Positions 7,868 to 15,290 of a stretch of 33,352 nt of DNA are shown piece after piece (the first letter of the stretch is position 1; the number at the start of each line of letters is the position of its first letter). This stretch comes from Phycisphaerales bacterium UBA1910. GTDB lineage: Bacteria > Planctomycetota > Phycisphaerae > Phycisphaerales > UBA1924. A model generated the notes under the pieces. That model had not been told where the DNA came from. It did not search any database and saw only the letters and a list, made by a program, of their open reading frames with translations. The stretch covers positions 13,357-46,708 of the forward strand of contig DDGE01000056.1 of assembly GCA_002337545.1 (NCBI GenBank), read 5' to 3'. The position numbers and the translations under genes are program-made.

Positions 7868-9208
7868 ATGATTCGCGTTGGTTGGTTCCGCTTGCTCGCA
7901 GTGCTTGTGCTCTCGCTGGGTATCTCGCCGCTCAGTGCGCAGGACGATCCGATGTCGGATCCGCCCCAGAGTTCCATCGAAAACCCCGCCCAGGTGGAGT
8001 TGACCGCGGAAGATGCGCTGACCGGAATCGATGGACTCGTCGATGCGGATGCACGGGTTTCGGGAAACACGATCACCATCACAGGAACAGCAGACGACAC
8101 ATCTGTCATCAACGCGGCCGAGCAAGCGGTGCTCTCCGCGACAGGCGCTCGGGTGGACAACCAGATCGAACTCTCGCTCGATGTTCAGAACCGAACCATT
8201 GGTGCCGCGCACCGGGTGTCTGAACGATTGGAATCGTGGATCGCCTACCTCCCGGTCATCCCGGTGGCCATCGTGATCCTGCTGCTCGCGGCGTTGCTCG
8301 CGTGGTTCGTGGGCAAACTCAGTTGGCCGTACGACCGATTCACAAAGAATCCGTTCCTGCAGGACATCATCCGCAGACTCACCCAGAGTGCTGTCATTCT
8401 CGCAGGGATCCTGCTCGCCCTGGAAGTGCTTGACGCCATGGCACTCGTTGGGGGCGTGCTGGGCGCCGCGGGTGTTGCCGGCATCGCGATCGGGTTTGCA
8501 TTCAAGGATCTGATCGAAAACTACATCGCTTCGGTCTTGCTCTCCCTTCGCCAACCGTTTCGCCCGCAGGATCATGTGGTGATCGACGGGCACGAGGGAC
8601 TCGTCACCGCGATGAACACACGCTCGACCGTGCTCACAACTTTCGATGGCAACATCGTCCGTATTCCCAACGCGACAGTGTTCAAGACCACACTCATCAA
8701 CTACACGAGCGACACGCGTAGAAGGTTTAACTTCACCGCGGGGGTCGGGTACGATGTGAACCTCCCGCAGGCGATCGAGATCGGGATCCAAACCCTTCTC
8801 GACACGCCCGGCGTGCTCGCGGCCCCCAAACCCGTCGCGCTTGTGACGACCCTGGGCGATTCGAGCATCACGATCCAACTCTTCGGGTGGGTGGACCAAT
8901 CGGAGTCCAGCTTCGGTGTCGTTCGCAGCAACGCGATGCAGAACATCAAGGCACAGTTCGACAAGTTCAACATTGATATGCCCGAGCCGATCTACAAGAT
9001 CCGCATCGAGGGGAATACGCCCGTGTCAGCCCCCGATCAGCCCGCTTCGCCCACGGGGACCGAGTCGGGCCCCGCTGATACCGCCCACGAGGACGAGAAG
9101 GCGAAGAGCGACATCCGCCCTGACACAACGATTCAGTCCATGTCATCAGAAACCGCGCGTTCTCAGGGGGACGATAACCTTCTCTCCGAAGATGCGCCGT
9201 CTGAGTGA
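7868..9208 (+). CDS. MscS-family mechanosensitive ion channel with BON-like N-terminal domain
   Basis: A 446-residue channel preceded by GGGAGG seven bases before the ATG. Residues 1-25 form a signal peptide ending SAQ. Residues about 43-102 (TITITGTADDTSVINAAEQ, then VDNQIEL) look like a BON domain, a periplasmic lipid- or protein-binding fold. Membrane helices lie near 127-150 and 172-190. The MscS hallmark pore helix is rich in Gly and Ala (VGGVLGAAGVAGIAIGFAFK, 194-213), followed by the beta domain (QPFRPQDHVVID, then NGNIVRIPN-like 'GNIVRIPNATVFKT'). The last 80 residues are an acidic, Pro/Ser-rich tail of low complexity. It releases solutes on hypo-osmotic shock. The next gene along, convergent, is a K+/H+ antiporter. 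Confidence 0.93.
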   Translation: MIRVGWFRLLAVLVLSLGISPLSAQDDPMSDPPQSSIENPAQVELTAEDALTGIDGLVDADARVSGNTITITGTADDTSVINAAEQAVLSATGARVDNQIELSLDVQNRTIGAAHRVSERLESWIAYLPVIPVAIVILLLAALLAWFVGKLSWPYDRFTKNPFLQDIIRRLTQSAVILAGILLALEVLDAMALVGGVLGAAGVAGIAIGFAFKDLIENYIASVLLSLRQPFRPQDHVVIDGHEGLVTAMNTRSTVLTTFDGNIVRIPNATVFKTTLINYTSDTRRRFNFTAGVGYDVNLPQAIEIGIQTLLDTPGVLAAPKPVALVTTLGDSSITIQLFGWVDQSESSFGVVRSNAMQNIKAQFDKFNIDMPEPIYKIRIEGNTPVSAPDQPASPTGTESGPADTAHEDEKAKSDIRPDTTIQSMSSETARSQGDDNLLSEDAPSE

Positions 9209-9359
9209 GATGTTCTTGCATCGCCTCAACCAGCCCCCTGTTCCGCGCGTGCTCTAGCCGCCCAAATACCCTCATGCATCGAACAGAGTTGCACACATCT
9301 CCAAACGGGGCATTGAGGCGATCGATAGAAAGCAGTCACCCGCACGCATCGGGGCGGTT

Positions 9360-11063
9360 TCAGGCGGTTGTATTCTCAACGATTCGCATCTGCTTGCGCA
9401 GGCGTGCCGCCAGACGGGTGCCGACGAGTTGCTCTTCATCGAGCACCTCATCAGCTCCGGAGCTGCGGAGCTCCGACACATAGCGATGGTAACGGCCTCG
9501 CGCGATCACATGCACTCCGGGAGCGCTGTTGCGGATCTGCTTGATTACCGAAATCGCGTTCGGCGGATCCGGGATCGTAACGACGGCAATATCGACATGA
9601 TGAATCCCAAGGTGCTCAAGCACATCTGCATGTGACGCGTCAGCCGTATGCGCGTGAAATCCCATCTCGCGGGCCCTGCGGATCGTCGTGGGGCTCATAT
9701 CCACAACATCAACGCGAAGATCGAGCTTGCTCGCCGCTTGCCCGATCGCCTGACCAGCGGGACCGAACCCGACGATGACCAGACGCTGCTGTTCGTCGAG
9801 ATGTGCGCCCGAATCAGCCAGTGATCCTGCAGCGCCGTTCAGCCCAATCGTTCGGTGGACCCAGGATGAAATCCGCATCGCAAGCATCACGAGATACGGT
9901 GTCACGAACAAAGAAACAATCGTTGCGGAGATCAGGAGCGTAAAGACCTGCTCGGAGATCAACCCCCCGGCCGCACCAGCCGCCGCGAGCACGAACGAGA
10001 ACTCACCCACCTGCGCCAGGCAGATCCCTGAAGCGAGCGACACCCGGCTCTGCACCCCAAACACCCGCAACACGCCCCAGATCACCGCCGCCTTGCCGAG
10101 CACAATGGCCGCCAGGATCGCCAGAACCGGACCGATGTGTTCCACGAACCAAACGGGGTCGCCCAGCATCCCTATGGATGCAAAGAACAGCGTCACGAGG
10201 AGCGTCTTGATAGACGATACATCGGCACGGATCTGTGTCGCAAAGGGCGATTCGGCGAGGATCATCCCCGCGACAAACGCTCCCAACGCCGGGGACAACC
10301 CGAGTTCGTGCGATCCCCATGCCGCACCGATCCCGACCACGAACGCGAGCAGAATCGGGAGATCCCTGTTCTGTCGCAGGGCGTCCATGCCGAGCACGAG
10401 CGGCGCGATTTTGTTGAGCAGCACCCAGAGCACGACAACCAGCATCGCGGACAAGCCCACGGCTTTGAGCATGCCGATCGCGACCTCATTCATCGAACCC
10501 TCGCCGCCGAGCACGGAAACGAGCAGGAATAATGGGACCACCGCGATGTCCTGCATCAGCAGGATCCCCAGGGCGTATCGCCCGTGCACGCTCTCGATCT
10601 CCGCACGCGCGATGAGCAACCGAAGGACGCAGGCCGTCGAGCTCAACGAGGCGATCGCACCGATGGTCACGGCTGTCGCGGTCTCCATCCCAAACGCCTT
10701 CGCAGCGATGAACCCAACGCCCATGGTGACCAGGATCTGCGCCGCGCCCCCTCCGAGTGCCGCGATGCCGAGTCGCTTGAGACGGGGCCATGAGAACTCG
10801 AGCCCGATCGTGAACAGCAGAAGCGCCACACCGAGCTCGGCAAGATGCTGAACATGCTCACCGTCGGATACAAGCCCGATCGCATTGGGACCGATCAGGG
10901 TTCCCGCCGCGAGATACCCGAGAATGGCGCTTTGCTTCAATCGTTCGCAAACCAATCCGAGCACGAGCGCACCGCCCAAGAGGATCAGGATCTGCATGAT
11001 GGTGTGCCAGAACTCAGTAATCGCTCGCCCTCCGTGCCGATCTAGGATAGTCTCATCGCGCAC
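9360..11063 (-). CDS. CPA2-family monovalent cation:proton antiporter with RCK (TrkA-N) domain
   Basis: Up to 567 residues, with about 12 membrane helices over 24-400, including 'LLLFTIGLEF' (81-90) and the conserved 'QDIAVVPL' (171-178), as in KefB/KefC-like exchangers. A cytoplasmic Rossmann RCK domain follows from 427, with intact GFGPAG (432-437) and Asp at the end of the second strand (VDVVDM). It should exchange K+ or Na+ for H+ under nucleotide control. The start is uncertain. GTG 11063 has GAGGA only one base away; ATG 10997 has no Shine-Dalgarno; an ATT at 11021 has a perfect GGAGGG six bases before it and a TATCCT box further up. It is divergent from a K+ channel gene, which fits a role in potassium homeostasis. 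Confidence 0.92.
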   Translation of the reverse strand: MRDETILDRHGGRAITEFWHTIMQILILLGGALVLGLVCERLKQSAILGYLAAGTLIGPNAIGLVSDGEHVQHLAELGVALLLFTIGLEFSWPRLKRLGIAALGGGAAQILVTMGVGFIAAKAFGMETATAVTIGAIASLSSTACVLRLLIARAEIESVHGRYALGILLMQDIAVVPLFLLVSVLGGEGSMNEVAIGMLKAVGLSAMLVVVLWVLLNKIAPLVLGMDALRQNRDLPILLAFVVGIGAAWGSHELGLSPALGAFVAGMILAESPFATQIRADVSSIKTLLVTLFFASIGMLGDPVWFVEHIGPVLAILAAIVLGKAAVIWGVLRVFGVQSRVSLASGICLAQVGEFSFVLAAAGAAGGLISEQVFTLLISATIVSLFVTPYLVMLAMRISSWVHRTIGLNGAAGSLADSGAHLDEQQRLVIVGFGPAGQAIGQAASKLDLRVDVVDMSPTTIRRAREMGFHAHTADASHADVLEHLGIHHVDIAVVTIPDPPNAISVIKQIRNSAPGVHVIARGRYHRYVSELRSSGADEVLDEEQLVGTRLAARLRKQMRIVENTTA

Positions 11064-11076
11064 ATCCTCGATTCGG

Positions 11077-11101
11077 GAACACGGATATCCTATTCGTGTT
11101 C
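11077..11101. promoter_or_regulatory. Palindrome between antiporter and K+ channel genes (operator candidate)
   Basis: Perfect 7-bp inverted repeat GAACACG-N11-CGTGTTC in the 132-base divergent gap. The arms are two helical turns apart, as expected for a dimeric regulator that could control both genes. No regulator gene is adjacent. Confidence 0.4.
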
Positions 11102-11195
11102 AGAGAGCCTCGCACACCGAATAACCCCGGATCGCACGGATGTGTTACGATTGCGTGCGCATCCAACACCTACACGGGCCCGAAACCGGAGACGC

Positions 11196-12905
11196 ATGAA
11201 ATCTATCGCCGCCCAGATCCTGATCCTCACCCGCCAGCGCAGCTCACGGCGAAACCTCAAGGCCCTCGCCAAGTTCCTCGCGGTGCTCATCGGGATGATC
11301 ATGACCTACACGGTGATCTTCCACTTGATCATGGAGTACGAGGTCCGGATGAATTTTGAAGGCCAAGAGCATCACTCCTGGCTCTCCGGTCTGTATTGGA
11401 CGCTGGTGACGATGTCCACGCTCGGGTTTGGCGATATCACCTTCCAGAGCGACCTCGGGCGTGCGTTTACGATCATCGTGATCCTCTCGGGGACGCTGTT
11501 TCTGCTGGTCCTCCTCCCGTTCACCTTCATCCAGTTCTTCTACGCGCCCTGGGTCGAATCGCAGGCCCAGGCGAGCACGCCTCAGGACTTGCCCGAAAGC
11601 GAGCGGGACCATGTCCTGCTCACCCAGATTGACCCGGTGACCGAAGCACTCATCAAGAAGCTCGAGCAGTTCGGGCATCGCTACGCGTTGATCGTTGAGG
11701 AGATCGATGAGGCTCGCCGCCTGCACGACCAGAACTACCGAGTTATGCGTGGCGACCTCGATGACCCGGAGACATACGAATCGGCCCGGCTGAGCCAGGC
11801 GTCGATGCTCGTATCCACCCTCAGCGATGCCGCCGATACGACGGTGTGCATCACGGCGCGGGGCGTCAGTGAAACAACCCCCATCGTGACCACCGTCGAG
11901 GACCCCGTCTCGACCCAGATCCATGAGATGGCGGGCGCGAGCAACACGATCCGGCTCCCGGAAATCATGGGGCAGGCGCTCGCACGATGCAGCTCAGGTG
12001 GGGACGCGATCACACACACCGTCGCGACCTTCGGCACGCTGCGCCTCGCGGAAGCCAACGCCTCGAAGACCCCACTCGTTGGTAAAACCCTCCGCGAGAA
12101 CCGCCTGGGCGATCTGGGCGTGAGTGTCGCGGGGCTCTGGGAACGGGGTGAGTTCAAACCGGCACGCCCGGACAGTGTCGTGGGCCCAAACACCGTGATG
12201 ATGGTTGTCGGCTCTGAGGAGCAGCTGCTGAACTACGACGAGCATTTCGCGATCTACGCCGTATCAGGCGAACCCGTCATCCTCATCGGGTCAGGACGAA
12301 TTGGAAAAGCGACCGCGGAAGCACTCGAAGAGCGAGGCGTCCAGTACCGTGTCATCGAGCAGAACCCCAATCGTGTCATCAACCCAGACATCACCATCGT
12401 TGGCAATGCCGCAGACCCAGAGATCCTGAAGCAGGCGGGGATCGCCACGACCCCCACGGTCATCATCACGACCAATGACGACGACACGAACCTCTACCTG
12501 ACGCTGCTGTGCCGACAGTCGAACCCCGATGTCGAGATCATCGCACGATGCACCCTCGACAAGCATGTCAAAGCACTCCACAAAGCCGGCGCAGACTTTG
12601 TTCAGTCCTACGCCTCGATCGGCGCGTCGAGTATCTTCAATCTGCTCCAGAAGAGCCGCGTCGTCACCGTCACCCAGGGGCTCGATGTCTTCCGTGTCAA
12701 TGTGCCCACGGAGGTCATCGGGAAGACCATCATCGAGTGCGGGATCCGGGAGAAAACCGGGTGCACGATCATCGGCTATCACAAAGACGACTCGCTCGAG
12801 CCCAACCCACGCCCCGACACGGTGCTGGAAAAGGGGCGCGAGATGCTCATGATCGGCGATTGGGAAGCACGAAACAGCTACTTCAAGGCCTATCCCGCCA
12901 GTTGA
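11196..12905 (+). CDS. Two-TM potassium channel with tandem RCK modules
   Basis: A 569-residue protein counted from ATG 11196, which has GGAG just upstream; the in-frame sequence before it is Arg-rich and unlikely to be translated. TM1 is about 25-47. The pore loop is WTLVTMSTLGFGD with selectivity filter TLGFGD (75-80), where TVGYGD is classical. TM2 is about 90-117. Two consecutive RCK (TrkA-N plus TrkA-C) units follow, starting near 138 and 360. The second has a full GSGRIG (365-370). The first reads HVLLTQIDPVTEALI, with the glycine-rich loop lost. Single-chain double-RCK architecture resembles BK/GsuK-type gating rings. It is predicted to be an inner-membrane K+ channel gated by cytoplasmic ligands and is divergent from the antiporter gene. 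Confidence 0.93.
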   Translation: MKSIAAQILILTRQRSSRRNLKALAKFLAVLIGMIMTYTVIFHLIMEYEVRMNFEGQEHHSWLSGLYWTLVTMSTLGFGDITFQSDLGRAFTIIVILSGTLFLLVLLPFTFIQFFYAPWVESQAQASTPQDLPESERDHVLLTQIDPVTEALIKKLEQFGHRYALIVEEIDEARRLHDQNYRVMRGDLDDPETYESARLSQASMLVSTLSDAADTTVCITARGVSETTPIVTTVEDPVSTQIHEMAGASNTIRLPEIMGQALARCSSGGDAITHTVATFGTLRLAEANASKTPLVGKTLRENRLGDLGVSVAGLWERGEFKPARPDSVVGPNTVMMVVGSEEQLLNYDEHFAIYAVSGEPVILIGSGRIGKATAEALEERGVQYRVIEQNPNRVINPDITIVGNAADPEILKQAGIATTPTVIITTNDDDTNLYLTLLCRQSNPDVEIIARCTLDKHVKALHKAGADFVQSYASIGASSIFNLLQKSRVVTVTQGLDVFRVNVPTEVIGKTIIECGIREKTGCTIIGYHKDDSLEPNPRPDTVLEKGREMLMIGDWEARNSYFKAYPAS

Positions 12906-12917
12906 GCCACTCGCTGC

Positions 12918-13424
12918 TCACTCCTCGGCGATAACTTTTACAACCTGTTCCGCCTTCTCGTTGGGGACCAGGAATGTGAGCGAGTAGTGGGCGATCTTCC
13001 AATCGTCACCGATGAGTTCGAGGACCGCGGTGCCACGCATGGTCCCGTACTTCTCGTTCTCAAGAATCTCATCGACCCAGGCGGTGTCGCGTGCATCGTT
13101 GAACGCGATGTGCGATTCGACCTGGGTGTAGGTCCACCCGTTCCCGTCGCTGAAGGGCTCGCGGGCGTACTTCATGAACTCCTGCTTTGTCCACCGCTCG
13201 CTCGCGTCGGTCCCCAGGAAGACGGCATCGTTGGTCATGGCGTCGAAATACAGGTCGTACAAACCCTGGGACGCTGCCAGGTGCCAGCTGGATAGAACGA
13301 GTTTGACCTTGAGCCGATCCAGCTTGTCTTCGTAAGCATGCCGTGTCGGCTGCGTCGAGCATCCCGTGAGCAGCGAGCATATCGACAATGAAGCGATCGC
13401 GACGATTGTGAGGCGAGGGTGCAT
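12918..13424 (-). CDS. NTF2/SnoaL-like lipoprotein
   Basis: A 168-residue lipoprotein. The ATG at 13424 gives the signal MHPRLTIVAIASLSICSLLT with lipobox L-T-G-C (Cys22); longer frames run into the haemoglobin gene. After a short linker comes a SnoaL_3-like domain: 'VLSSWHLAASQGLYDLYFDA', 'DAVFLGTDASERWTKQEFMKY', 'GWTYTQVESHIAFNDARDTA', 'RGTAVLELIGDDWKIAHYSL'. This is the common NTF2-like layout, with the W-K-I-x-H-Y-S-L ending typical of the subfamily. Its start overlaps the stop of the truncated haemoglobin gene (TGATG), so translation is likely coupled. The 3' end meets the K+ channel gene 12 bases away. The ligand is unknown. Confidence 0.85.
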   Translation of the reverse strand: MHPRLTIVAIASLSICSLLTGCSTQPTRHAYEDKLDRLKVKLVLSSWHLAASQGLYDLYFDAMTNDAVFLGTDASERWTKQEFMKYAREPFSDGNGWTYTQVESHIAFNDARDTAWVDEILENEKYGTMRGTAVLELIGDDWKIAHYSLTFLVPNEKAEQVVKVIAEE

Positions 13425-13927
13425 CAGGACTCTCCGTTTGACTGTGTTTCCGCGTTGACCATCCAGCCACTGAAATCGACTACGAACTTCCAGACCGCGT
13501 CGACATGCTCGGTGGGCATCTTGTACTTCTCGGGCGCTTCGTCGAGCGTCTCGCGATAACACCGCAGCCACTCTTGGCGTGCCGGCTCATCGATGACAAA
13601 GGGCAGGTGGCGGGCCCGCATCATGGGGCGTCCGTACCGCTGTTGATAGAGGTGCGGGCCTCCGAAAAGGAAGACGAACATCGCTGCGGATTTGTCCGCA
13701 GCACGCATGAGATTCTTCTCGGACTTTGGGAACATGTGGGCGATGCTGGACCGGCCCAACCGGCTGTAGAACGCGTGGAAGAAGCGTGTAATCTGCTCCT
13801 CCCCCATCGTTTCGTACACCGCCGCGGGGATCCGATCCGTCTGAGGCGGTCCTCCGGGCGGGGTCCAGATCGGGACCCCATCGCGTGATTCTGGGTCGTG
13901 CGGCGGGAGTGCATTAAGGATATCCAT
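13424..13927 (-). CDS. Truncated haemoglobin (group II-like globin)
   Basis: A 167-residue protein counted from ATG 13927. The globin core spans about 36-135: 'AAVYETMGEEQITRFFHAFY' with B10 Tyr54, 'MFVFLFGGPHLYQQRYGRP', the proximal His107 in 'MMRARHLPF', and Trp120 (QEWLRCY), the G8 Trp typical of group II (GlbO) globins. An N-terminal Pro-rich segment of 30 residues and a C-terminal helix extend beyond the core. It binds haem and O2 or NO; detoxification or redox roles are the usual suggestions. No Shine-Dalgarno precedes the ATG; instead TATCCT lies six bases upstream, which suggests a leaderless mRNA. It is cotranscribed with an NTF2-like lipoprotein gene. Confidence 0.9.
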   Translation of the reverse strand: MDILNALPPHDPESRDGVPIWTPPGGPPQTDRIPAAVYETMGEEQITRFFHAFYSRLGRSSIAHMFPKSEKNLMRAADKSAAMFVFLFGGPHLYQQRYGRPMMRARHLPFVIDEPARQEWLRCYRETLDEAPEKYKMPTEHVDAVWKFVVDFSGWMVNAETQSNGES

Positions 13928-13933
13928 ATCGAG

Positions 13934-13939
13934 AGGATA
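13934..13939 (-). promoter_or_regulatory. Candidate -10 box for a leaderless globin mRNA
   Basis: TATCCT on the minus strand, followed by exactly six bases and the globin ATG. With normal -10 to start-site spacing, transcription would begin at the initiation codon. Confidence 0.45.
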
Positions 13940-13986
13940 TACGGATCGGCGTCGAGTAGGAGGAATTTCCAGCCGAGGAGAAGTGC

Positions 13987-14367
13987 ATGAACCAATGGGC
14001 CGCACTCGCAAAGCTTGAGAAGGAACGGGGCAAACCCGAGGACCGCAAGTATCCCCGCTTTGTCGCCCACTCCTTTAACTGCGCCAAGGGCGTCGTGACC
14101 GACTTCAGCGCATCCGGGTTACGGATCAGCTACAAAAAGGACATGAAGTTCCGAGTTGGGCAACTCGTTGATCTCGAGCTTTACTTAATGAAGGGCATGC
14201 ATCAATGCGAGGCCCAGGTCATGTGGGCCAAACGAGTCTCTCGCAAACAGCACGATGTCGGGTTCCGTTTCACGGACCCCAACACACACAAGCACATGAA
14301 GCTCTTCGAGTGCGGATACGACCCGTTATCCGAAACCCTCCTCGAGCGTTTCGAGAAAGACACCTGA
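13987..14367 (+). CDS. PilZ domain protein (probable c-di-GMP binder)
   Basis: A 126-residue single-domain protein with both PilZ signatures in order: RKYPR (RxxxR, Arg20 and Arg24), then DFSASG (D/NxSxxG, Asp39, Ser41, Gly44). The beta-barrel strands follow: 'LRISYKKDMKFRVGQLVDLE', 'CEAQVMWAKRVS', 'HDVGFRF'. GAGGAG six bases before the ATG is a strong ribosome site. The intact motifs argue for binding of cyclic di-GMP; the output partner is not encoded next to it. It is divergent from the globin gene across 59 bases. A serine/threonine kinase with an MshEN-like domain lies 3 kb downstream, which may or may not be related. Confidence 0.9.
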   Translation: MNQWAALAKLEKERGKPEDRKYPRFVAHSFNCAKGVVTDFSASGLRISYKKDMKFRVGQLVDLELYLMKGMHQCEAQVMWAKRVSRKQHDVGFRFTDPNTHKHMKLFECGYDPLSETLLERFEKDT

Positions 14368-14396
14368 ACGCATCGGACGCAAATCCCAATACGAAT

Positions 14397-14433
14397 ACAC
14401 GCCCGGCGGGAATACTCCCAGAACCGGGCGTGT
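14397..14433 (+). terminator. Hairpin downstream of the PilZ gene
   Basis: Perfect 10-bp inverted repeat ACACGCCCGG/CCGGGCGTGT with a 17-base loop, 29 bases after the PilZ stop. No T-run follows directly, so it may pause or protect the transcript rather than terminate it. Confidence 0.5.
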
Positions 14434-14467
14434 TCTGTATCGCGTACCAACCAAGTCCTGTGCGTGA

Positions 14468-14509
14468 GGCCCGAGCGCTGGTTTACCGGTAGCTCGGGCC
14501 TTCTTTGTT
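14468..14509 (+). terminator. Second hairpin, likely terminator of the PilZ transcript
   Basis: Perfect 9-bp stem GGCCCGAGC/GCTCGGGCC followed by TTCTTTGTT. It faces the end of the Pmp3-like gene, whose transcript reads the other way and would lack a T-run here. Confidence 0.65.
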
Positions 14510-14523
14510 ATGCGCCGACTATC

Positions 14524-14694
14524 TCAGCCGAGCACCACGATCAGGGCGTGAATCAGCCCCGGGATGTAGCCCAGGATGGTCAGGATGATATTGAGGATAA
14601 GGGAGCCACCCACTCCAGTTTTCAGCCCGACCGCAACCGGCGGGAGCAGAATCGCGAGGATGATGAGCAGCAGTTTGTTCTCGTTTGCAGCCAT
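14524..14694 (-). CDS. YqaE/Pmp3-family membrane peptide
   Basis: A 56-residue, two-helix proteolipid. The ATG at 14694 has AGGAA seven bases upstream. The sequence LLLIILAILLPPVAVGLKTG, then a 'LILNIILTILGYIPGLIHAL' block, matches the Pmp3/UPF0057 signature (P-P-x-x-V, G-x-x-x-G-L, I-N-x-x-L-x-x-L-G-x-x-P-G-x-I-H-A). In yeast and plants these peptides modulate plasma-membrane potential under salt stress; the bacterial homologue YqaE is stress-induced. It has its own promoter-like box and stands apart from the HIT gene upstream by 98 bases. Confidence 0.92.
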   Translation of the reverse strand: MAANENKLLLIILAILLPPVAVGLKTGVGGSLILNIILTILGYIPGLIHALIVVLG

Positions 14695-14736
14695 GAGATG
14701 GTTCCTTTCGTAGTCATGTCCCCATTTCCATCCCAA

Positions 14737-14742
14737 AGTATA
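14737..14742 (-). promoter_or_regulatory. Candidate -10 box of the Pmp3-like gene
   Basis: TATACT on the minus strand, 42 bases before the ATG. No clear -35 is seen 17 bases upstream. The same hexamer precedes the APC permease gene. Confidence 0.45.
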
Positions 14743-14792
14743 CAGGAAAGCCCCCGCTTGCGTATGAGAGAGATTTCATGCTGCAATATCGC

Positions 14793-15290
14793 TCACATGT
14801 TTCGTTTGCTCAACAGTTTGACGAGCTCCGCGCGAAGTTCAGCATGGAGACGCCGATCGTCCCCGTGGGCGTCCGCAACCCGAGCGTTCCCAAAGTCGTA
14901 GGCTTCGAACGGGCCCTGCTTGCGCTTCTCGGGACCCTCATCCGCGAACCTGGGCACGCAATGCCCGTGCAGCTCGGGGACCTGATTACATAAGACCAGA
15001 TAGTTGATCCGCTCGCACCCCGTCACGGCAAGAATCGCGTCCCCCAGCAGCGTGAGATCCGCGAAGAACTGCGATCGTGATCGCTCATCAAGATCGTTGG
15101 GTGACGACGCGACAACCCCCGACTCGTCCAGACGAGGCAGCAGCATGCAGCACCCATTGATCGCCTGGGGCTGATACTTGCCCAGGATCGCATAGCCCGA
15201 GGGCATCTCTGCGATCAGCTCCGGGTCGTTGCCATCGAGAATGCGCTGGACACGATTGGAGATCGGCCCCGGTGTCGTGGAAGTGGTCAC
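14793..15290 (-). CDS. HIT-family (histidine triad) protein
   Basis: A 165-residue protein of the HIT superfamily of nucleotide hydrolases and transferases. The diagnostic segment is 'ERINYLVLCNQVPELHGHCVPRF' (split: Glu106, His108, His110), matching HxHxHxx with the first His replaced by Glu. The middle His (108), which is the catalytic one in the family, is kept. Upstream, 'YAILGKYQPQAINGCCMLLP' fits the phosphate-binding strand pair. Start is GTG 15290, overlapping the permease stop as GTGA, so translation is probably coupled to it. The substrate is unknown. It differs enough from Hint, Fhit and GalT that only the superfamily is named. Confidence 0.75.
   Translation of the reverse strand: MTTSTTPGPISNRVQRILDGNDPELIAEMPSGYAILGKYQPQAINGCCMLLPRLDESGVVASSPNDLDERSRSQFFADLTLLGDAILAVTGCERINYLVLCNQVPELHGHCVPRFADEGPEKRKQGPFEAYDFGNARVADAHGDDRRLHAELRAELVKLLSKRNM

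Noticed and set aside
7718..8899. Long minus-strand open frame (393 codons) opposite the MscS gene
   Set aside because: The plus strand carries a convincing MscS channel with ribosome site; the antisense product has the Arg/Asp/His-rich composition of a shadow frame.
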